Shown piece after piece: positions 59,301-64,000 of a stretch of DNA of 64,000 nucleotides. The DNA lies in NCBI GenBank assembly GCA_004335835.1, contig RWJK01001811.1, forward strand, positions 1 to 64,000. The letters run 5' to 3'. The notes beneath the pieces were generated by a model that saw only the letters and a list, made by a program, of their open reading frames with translations, did not search any database and was not told where the DNA came from. This DNA comes from Scenedesmus sp. ARA3. Taxonomy: Eukaryota > Chlorophyta > Chlorophyceae > Sphaeropleales > Scenedesmaceae. Numbering within the stretch: position 1 is the stretch's first letter; every line of letters starts with the position of its first letter. The position numbers were made by a program, and so were the translations under genes.

Positions 59301-62300
59301 TGTGATGGTGAAGGGCTGGGCATAACTACTGGTGATGGTGACGGGCTGGGCACCACTGCTGGTGATGGGATTGGTGCAGGGGAGGCTGGTGGAATGGACC
59401 CCTGCAAAGCGAGTAGGTATTAGCAAGGCAGCAACGTTCATGTATGACCAGCACTCTGCAAGCAGGACGCAGCAGCAGACGCAGGCATGTGCAATTGGGT
59501 CAAGTATGCTGAACACATCTCATGCAGATACACAGGGGAAGGCGTAGGTTGTACTGTCCCCGTACTGGTGTAAACCCTGTGGCATCTCGTGTTCACCTGG
59601 CCAGTGCAGCAAGCCTCGGTGGAAGGCGGTGACACCATTGCATTCATCAAGTTGAGGGCTGAACCGGCTGGGCAAGGCCAGGACTGATTGCCCTTCCTGT
59701 TGACGTCCCTGTCTAAACATGTCGGCTGCAGAAAGGCATGCGCAGGGGCAGCAGCAGGTGCAGGTTAGGTCATCACACAGGCGGTTTGACTACACCGTAA
59801 CCGTCATCTTGGCTGCTAGACGATAGCAGACTCAGTGTGGAGTGCAGGTTGGAGTGTTTGCTGCCAGACTGTGCTTGCTAGCAGCACAGGCACTCACCAG
59901 ACAGCAGTCTGCATTTGAGGGTGGCGTCTTCAATGCATTGGCTGCGTTGACCACGGTGCCTAGGGGGCAGTTCCACGGCAGCTTGCCCGGAGACACAACA
60001 TTCTTGTCTGAGCAGGTCGGCAGGCAGCACCTGCAATGCAAGAGACGCACATCAGGCACACCGACTTCTGCTTAGCAGGCTTGTTCCCAAGCATAAATGT
60101 CAAACTTTCGTGGCGCCAACATGCTGCAATGCATGCAGGCTTTGGGATGAAGGGCAGGCATCGCTCTTAGTCCCAGAAATCTTGAAGCGCTGTACTTGCT
60201 CACAACGCAACAATAGTGTGTTTCAGGTACAAGCGCTTCGGCGTACCTGCTGTTGGATGGTGGGCTGAACATGGCGGCATTGGAGTTGTTGGCGGTGCCT
60301 TCAGGGCAGGGCCAGCCCTGCAGCCCCGGGTTGTTCAGGTCATAGTCACTGCAGGTGGCCTGCAACACAACAGACTCCTCAGTTTGAGCAGCCGAAGTGT
60401 CGCACATGCACATGCACATGTTACGTTGGCTGAACACCAGGCGCCTCACCCACGGGCGCCGGCAGCGCTATGCTAATGGCATGCATGCTGCCGTTGCATG
60501 TTCTGCATATGCATGTTCTGCCAACTCCGAGCGCCTTGCACCTACCAGGCAGCAGCGCCGCGTGCTGGGCCTGTTTCTGTTCACGCTGGCAGCATTGGGG
60601 ATGGTGCCAGCGGGGCACTGGAATGGCTGAGGCCCAGGAGTGATGGCATCTGCATCTCCACAGCTGGGCTCAGCTCCAGGCGGTGGGGTCGGCCCAGGGA
60701 CAGGTGAAGCCGGCGGCGCAGGGCCTTGAGATGGTGAAGGGCTGGGCTCTGCTGCAGGTGACGGGCTGGGCTCTACAGCAGGTGACGGGCTGGGCACTGC
60801 TGGTGGTGACGGGCTGGGCACTGCTGCAGGTGACGGGCTGGGCTGTACAGCAGGTGACGGGCTGGGCTCTACAGCAGGTGATGGCGATGGGCTGGGCAGA
60901 GCTGCAGGTGACGGGCTGGGCACAGCAGGTGTGGCTGGGCTTGGGGAGGGCACCGGCATCATCTGCAACAACACAGCAGCAGCAGCTCATGCTGGTGCCT
61001 CACATCTGCAATTGCTTTGCCAGTGTGGTGCTGCTATGGCAGCGCGGCCAAAGGGGCAAGCATTGCATGCCCCCTGCTGGAGCAGCTGCTCATGTGGCGA
61101 GTTTCAGCAGCATGCTTTGGCATGTGCAGGCGGTCAGTGCACATTGCAGAAGGCCCTGTCGCCGCAACTTACTGTGCAGCACGTGCTGTTTGAAGGTGGA
61201 GACGACAGTGTAGTCTCAGGGTTGCGCATTTCGTCTGCTGGACAGTTCCACGGCTCCGGGGCTGCAGTGGTGACGTCCGTGTCAGCGCACGTAGGCTATG
61301 AAACCATCAACCAAGAAGCAGAAGCAGCAGCAGCACGTAAGTAGCCTGGCTAAAAGCTTGATCTGGCACAGCCAGCACGTAGATCTAGCTGGTATGCAAC
61401 ACCTCGCAACTGCTGCATTCTGTGGACTTTGCCACATTGCACCTGCGCTACGCGGCGTTCAACACATGTGAAGCTGCCAAGCATCTGTTGCCAAGTGTGA
61501 CTCTGCTGCCCAGGCGAGCATGCGGGATGGCAACCCTCACCAGGCAGCACGCGGTGTTGCTGGGCGAGGTGACTGACGCTGCAGCCGGGTTGGCGGCTGT
61601 GAGTGAGGGGCAGGGCCAGGGCTGGACACCATCCGTGGAGATATCAAAGTCTCCACAGGTCGGCCTGTTCAGAGGCACGCAGCACACCTGCAGATATAGC
61701 GGCATGCAAATGGCAGGTGGCAGTGTTCAGCTGTGCAGCGACAGTACAAGCTTGAAAGGGCCGCGGCAGCATTGCTGCCTGAGGAGTGGGTGGTCAGAAG
61801 TAATTGATGCAGCAGCAGCTTGCATAAACAAGCATTTGCGGATGTGGCACTGACCAATTGGTCACACTGTCTTGAGAAGCGCTGCTACGCCATGTTGGTT
61901 GCCACACATCTCTAGGAAGATACAGCACTACCGGCATGGCCTACATCTCTGAATGGGTGCAGCTTACCAAGTTACTTGGGTTTGGGTAAGCTGCGGCGTT
62001 GGGGTTTTGAGCCAGGCCCAGGGACGGGTCGCAGAACCAAGGATTGGCAGCAGCTGTGGCAGGTAGGGTGTCACCGCAAGTAGGGACCGCCTGCATTTAC
62101 AACACAGGCAGCAGCAGTAATGCAAAGTTCAGCACAAAGGCAGAAGCACCATCGCAACGACAAACGCCGCGCCAGGACCGGATAAGCCTTTAGCCAGCAG
62201 GGCAAATTGGAGCCCCTGCCATGCAGCTGTACCAGTGGTGCCAGACAGCACGGGCAGTGTCTGCTCATAACATCATCACGCAAGTGTAGATTCGTCACCC

Positions 62301-63864
62301 CTTTCAGCCAAACACGAAACCAGTGTTCAACTAGCTCTGCACCCACCCTGCAGCACCGCCTGCGAGATGGTGGGCTGACATTGGCCTTGGCGGGGTCAGC
62401 CTCCGTGCCTGGCGGGCAGTGCTGCGGCTGCTTGCCCGGCTTGAACACGTCCTTGTCAGCGCAGGTGGACCTCTGCAGGCAAGTAGCACAGATACACAGA
62501 GTAGCGGCCAGCAAGAGCGGCAGGTGAATGAGCACTTCTCTCTGCAGGTGCACAAGCGAAGAGGTGTAGCTGCGGCAGCATGCAGTGCAGTTGCGCGGGC
62601 TGCTGCAAGATGTACAGGAAAGAGCTTGCTCTGCTGACAAGTACTTAGCAGAGATGATCAACGAGAACCTCAGCAGCAGCTGCATCAACTGAAATGCAAC
62701 GCACCTTGCAGCAGACTTCGCTTGAAGGGTTGGGCCTGAAGTGTGCCTCCTGGTTGGGGTACCAGCCGTTGCTGGTGTCGCAGTAGAAGGGCTGGCACCC
62801 TGGCTCGTCTGGGTTGATGTCGATGCAGCTGAACCGCGGCCTGCAGCACACACTGGCAGTTGGCGGTGACAGCGTGTCCCACGGGGCGGCGCCTGGCACG
62901 TTGTCGTTGCGCACATAGTTGCCCAGCGCAGCGCAGTTGAAGGGCTGGTCGTTGGGCTGGTCGGGCCGCGTGTCGCCGCATGTGCCTGCACCTGGGATGG
63001 GTGCAGGAGTGGGTCCAGGGCCTGGAACAGGGCTGGGCACAGCGGGGGCTGGGCCAGGGCTTGGGCTGCTCAGCGCAGCTGGGCTGGGGCTAGGGCTCGG
63101 CAGTGCCTGCACAGCCACAAGGAAGGCACGGCGAATCTGATAAGGTTGCTGAAACATGACAGCGTGTTGACAACAGGAGCACATCCAATAGCAGCAGCAG
63201 CAGCAGCAGCAGCAGGCAGAGCAAGAGGCACAAGCTGCCGTGTTGAGCACTGCCGGATACAGAGGCATACAGTGGCTGCACTGTTTAGAGGCAGGCACAC
63301 GGTTCAACCTGTGAGCTGCTGCTGCTGCTGCTGCTGCTGCTTTGGCGTCAAGTTGGGGCAAAGCTTCAGCAGCGCCTGGCTGAGCTCACCACGCAGCACG
63401 TCTCCACAGATGGAGCTGTGCTGGTGGACTCTCTGTTGAGCGCCATGTCTTGCGGGCATTCGAATTCCTGCGGCCCAGGTTGCCTGACGTCTGTGTCCAG
63501 GCAGCTCGGAATGTCCTGCAGGACACCAGCAGCAGGCAGGTGTCAGAGCAGGACCAGGCACGCTGCTACACGCGTTGAGCACACTAGCACATGTCAGCTG
63601 CGCTGTTGCACACACTAATGTGATGCATATGCCGCCGGCACTTTCAAAATGGCTGCACAGCCTGAACAGTCTCTGCTGCATAAGCCTCACACTGCAATTC
63701 CATGTCAGAAAGCGCTGTAAGCTGACTGCCGCACCGTTCCGCTGATGGAGCACTGCCACCTGGCCAGCCTGATGTCACACGTCCGCCCTGTCCCGGGGTA
63801 GGGGCCTCCGTACGTGGCATCAGTCAGCCACCAGAACCTGCCGGTGCCAATCTGAGGGTTGTAC
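48757..63864 (-). CDS. Giant modular Cys-rich / Ser-Pro-rich extracellular protein, 5' incomplete
   Basis: Thirty exons join without a frame break or stop to ~2,511 codons: 63735-63864, 63390-63515, 62705-63106, 62347-62472, 61968-62090, 61541-61687, 61173-61295, 60546-60962, 60247-60359, 59898-60030, 59597-59725, 58712-59401, 58340-58465, 57443-58147, 56935-57060, 56197-56612, 55856-56011, 55271-55391, 54980-55102, 54531-54653, 54213-54313, 54091-54126 (weak), 53279-53725, 52732-53106, 52014-52264, 51144-51822, 50551-50774, 49829-50252, 49319-49533, 48757-48986. Modules: A (PTC-x-D … CP … SPPS … CC, 14 copies), B (TCG…CIDINPD…GW…NPS-EVCC, 3), C (…FVRW-x-VYNATTG…, 2), D (GTCS…CPxD…ICCxKRT, 3), E (GxCxCF…GGGC…AACCPYxC, 3), joined by (SP)n and PSPSPAAV linkers. 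Paired cysteines and hydroxyproline-type Ser-Pro linkers suggest a cell-wall or secreted glycoprotein. No pherophorin domain is seen. The signal peptide must lie beyond the right edge. Confidence 0.8.
49829..50252 (-). other. E2 module with Ser-Pro linker
   Basis: Encodes [15 protein letters not shown], a GGGGC…CNALASIMG stretch and KAACCPYGC, then Pro/Ser repeats with GGGQGVPPA and GGGQGAPP. The donor (GCATC|GTGAGT) leaves phase 2, completed by the first base of the next D exon. Confidence 0.75.
50347..50399. repeat. (CA)26 dinucleotide tract in intron
   Basis: An uninterrupted 53-base CA run lies in the intron between exons 50551-50774 and 49829-50252. It can be read as Cys-Val on the minus strand and His-Thr on the plus strand, both meaningless. 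Confidence 0.98.
52732..54126 (-). other. C1 module with Ser-Pro linkers
   Basis: Exon 53279-53725 starts with a [16 protein letters not shown] linker, then a ~110-residue domain ([11 protein letters not shown] … [13 protein letters not shown] … [12 protein letters not shown] … [11 protein letters not shown]). It ends MASPR in phase 2 and passes into exon 52732-53106, a pure (SP)n linker. The domain has the look of a prealbumin-like or InlB-repeat-like beta fold (…AG-Y-LTQV-P-G…W…V-A-VYS). This is an inference from pattern only. The tiny exon 54091-54126 upstream is tentative, chosen because it preserves phase. Confidence 0.65.
54213..55391 (-). other. A12-A14 modules and linker
   Basis: Three consecutive A exons (55271-55391, 54980-55102, 54531-54653), each about 41 codons, end in A-CCL, L-CCL and T-CCM. 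They are followed by exon 54213-54313, a linker of SPSP and PTSPSP repeats. A12 is fused at its 5' end to a [11 protein letters not shown] linker and is the only A module lacking the xDxD stretch after the first Cys. Confidence 0.75.
55856..56612 (-). other. C2 module and linker, duplicate of C1-linker
   Basis: Exon 56197-56612 encodes a second C domain ([23 protein letters not shown]) ending VASPR in the same phase 2 as C1. Exon 55856-56011 is its (SP)n partner, opening [15 protein letters not shown] like the linker after C1. The two C-linker pairs are clearly duplicates; between them lie A12-A14. Confidence 0.8.
57105..57262. repeat. 39-bp minisatellite in intron
   Basis: About four tandem copies of a 39-base unit (TGGATGCCGGCAGAGCTGCA …) lie in the intron between exons 57443-58147 and 56935-57060. 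Copies differ by one to three bases. The intron is spliced out in the model, so the frame it opens on the minus strand ([11 protein letters not shown] repeats) is not coding. Confidence 0.9.
57760..58135 (-). repeat. 24-bp coding minisatellite (PSPSPAAV linker)
   Basis: The linker of exon 57443-58147 is built from about 13 copies of a 24-base unit (GGTGACGGGCTGGGCACTGC on the plus strand), each encoding PSPSPAAV or a variant. A related, less regular array forms the linker of exon 58712-59401 (about 59020-59380) and of exon 60546-60962. Confidence 0.9.
59597..62472 (-). other. Array of A modules A2-A9
   Basis: Eight short exons each carry one A module; 60546-60962 also has a long linker. In two cases, exons 61968-62090 and 60247-60359, the module stops before its final CC and the next exon supplies it (VCCV at 61687; completion of Arg then CCLPTC at 60030). 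The intron has thus moved relative to the repeat, or repeats were joined by unequal exchange. Exon 59597-59725 ends CCTGQ. Confidence 0.75.
62705..63864 (-). other. First visible modules: head domain, A1 and linker-B1
   Basis: Exon 63735-63864 encodes a Trp/Gly-rich segment ([25 protein letters not shown]) not seen elsewhere in the window, and it begins in mid-codon, so more exons lie to the right. Exon 63390-63515 is A1 ([10 protein letters not shown] … ETCCV). Exon 62705-63106 has a short Ser-Pro/Pro-Gly linker and B1 ([30 protein letters not shown]). Confidence 0.75.
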
Positions 63865-64000
63865 CTGCAGTGTTGCAAACACAGGCGGGCATTTTGGCAG
63901 CGCAAACATCGTTAGATAGGCCCTGTGTGGTGGTTGCTGGCATTGCTGCTCAATGTGCAACTGCAGCTGCACAGCAGAAGAAATGCTGTTCTGGTTCTTC
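63865..64000. other. Intron or upstream part of the modular gene
   Basis: The acceptor of the exon ending at 63864 lies here (CTGCAG just above it). No further exon can be fixed before the window ends. Confidence 0.5.

Larger units (their letters stand above)
56935..59401 (-). repeat. Linker-B-A unit, recent tandem duplication
   Basis: Exons 58712-59401 + 58340-58465 and 57443-58147 + 56935-57060 are two copies of one two-exon unit. Each has a long PSPSPAAV linker, [14 protein letters not shown], a B domain (TCG-x-ISPGASV…[21 protein letters not shown]-x-YLPNPS-EVCC), then an A module beginning RATC and containing QPQGCG and VLDPSK. All boundaries are phase 0. A third, older copy is 62705-63106 + 62347-62472. 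Confidence 0.85.

Noticed and set aside
48757..63864. Assignment of the modular gene as a pherophorin
   Set aside because: Ser-Pro linkers are similar, but the Cys modules do not show the pherophorin domain pattern; the similarity is limited to low-complexity linkers.
1..64000. tRNA, rRNA or other structured RNA genes
   Set aside because: No tRNA box A/box B pair or rRNA stretch was recognised by eye; a tRNAscan-SE or Infernal run would be needed to exclude them.

Overview
The window is nuclear DNA from a eukaryote, most likely a chlorophycean green alga. Genes are cut into many short exons by GT(G/A)AG…GCAG introns. CAG/CTG triplet runs occur throughout, giving poly-Ala, poly-Gln or poly-Leu in whichever frame they are read. 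Recognisable proteins are plant- or alga-like: a PP2A B55 subunit, a tropinone-reductase-like SDR, a cytochrome-b5 front-end desaturase, an algal-style ankyrin protein and a Pro/Ser-rich extracellular protein. No prokaryotic operon, Shine-Dalgarno site or CRISPR array is present. Exon coordinates were worked out by hand from reading frame, splice consensus and phase matching; none has been checked against transcripts or a database.

Layout, left to right. 1-0.5 kb: tail of an RLE-type non-LTR retrotransposon (-). 0.5-5 kb: intergenic repeats. 5.0-7.3 kb: ankyrin-repeat gene (-). 9.5-13.0 kb: secreted alginate-lyase-like gene (+), whose 3' end is lost at an assembly gap beside a second retrotransposon remnant. 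15.9-19.8 kb: complete 10-exon PP2A B55 gene (-). 21.3-22.4 kb: complex I NDUFB10-like gene (-). 22.4-25.7 kb: intergenic, with a perfect 58-bp inverted repeat. 25.7-26.8 kb: small secreted Cys-rich gene (+). 28.9-34.2 kb: large Ser/Ala/Gln-rich gene of unknown function (-), interrupted by a second gap. 34.6-36.8 kb: complete SDR gene (-). 37.6-41.5 kb: complete front-end desaturase gene (+), divergent from the SDR. 42.9-45.7 kb: papain-like cysteine protease with two lesions (-). 48.8-63.9 kb: one very large modular extracellular-protein gene (-), running off the right edge.

Two observations stand out. First, the 15-kb right-hand gene resolves into 30 exons (about 2,511 codons in the window) that join in one continuous frame. 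They encode at least five kinds of Cys-rich module separated by (Ser-Pro)n linkers. The gene grew by duplication of two-exon units: B-A three times, C-linker twice, D-E three times. Second, the alginate-lyase-like gene, and less strongly the ankyrin gene, carry 'echo' copies of their own exon ends, splice sites included, inside neighbouring introns. Two of these echoes are intact, in-frame cassette exons.

The genes do not form one obvious pathway. A cell-wall or extracellular theme (modular Cys/Pro-rich protein, alginate-lyase-like protein, small secreted Cys-rich protein, secreted protease) sits among unrelated housekeeping genes.
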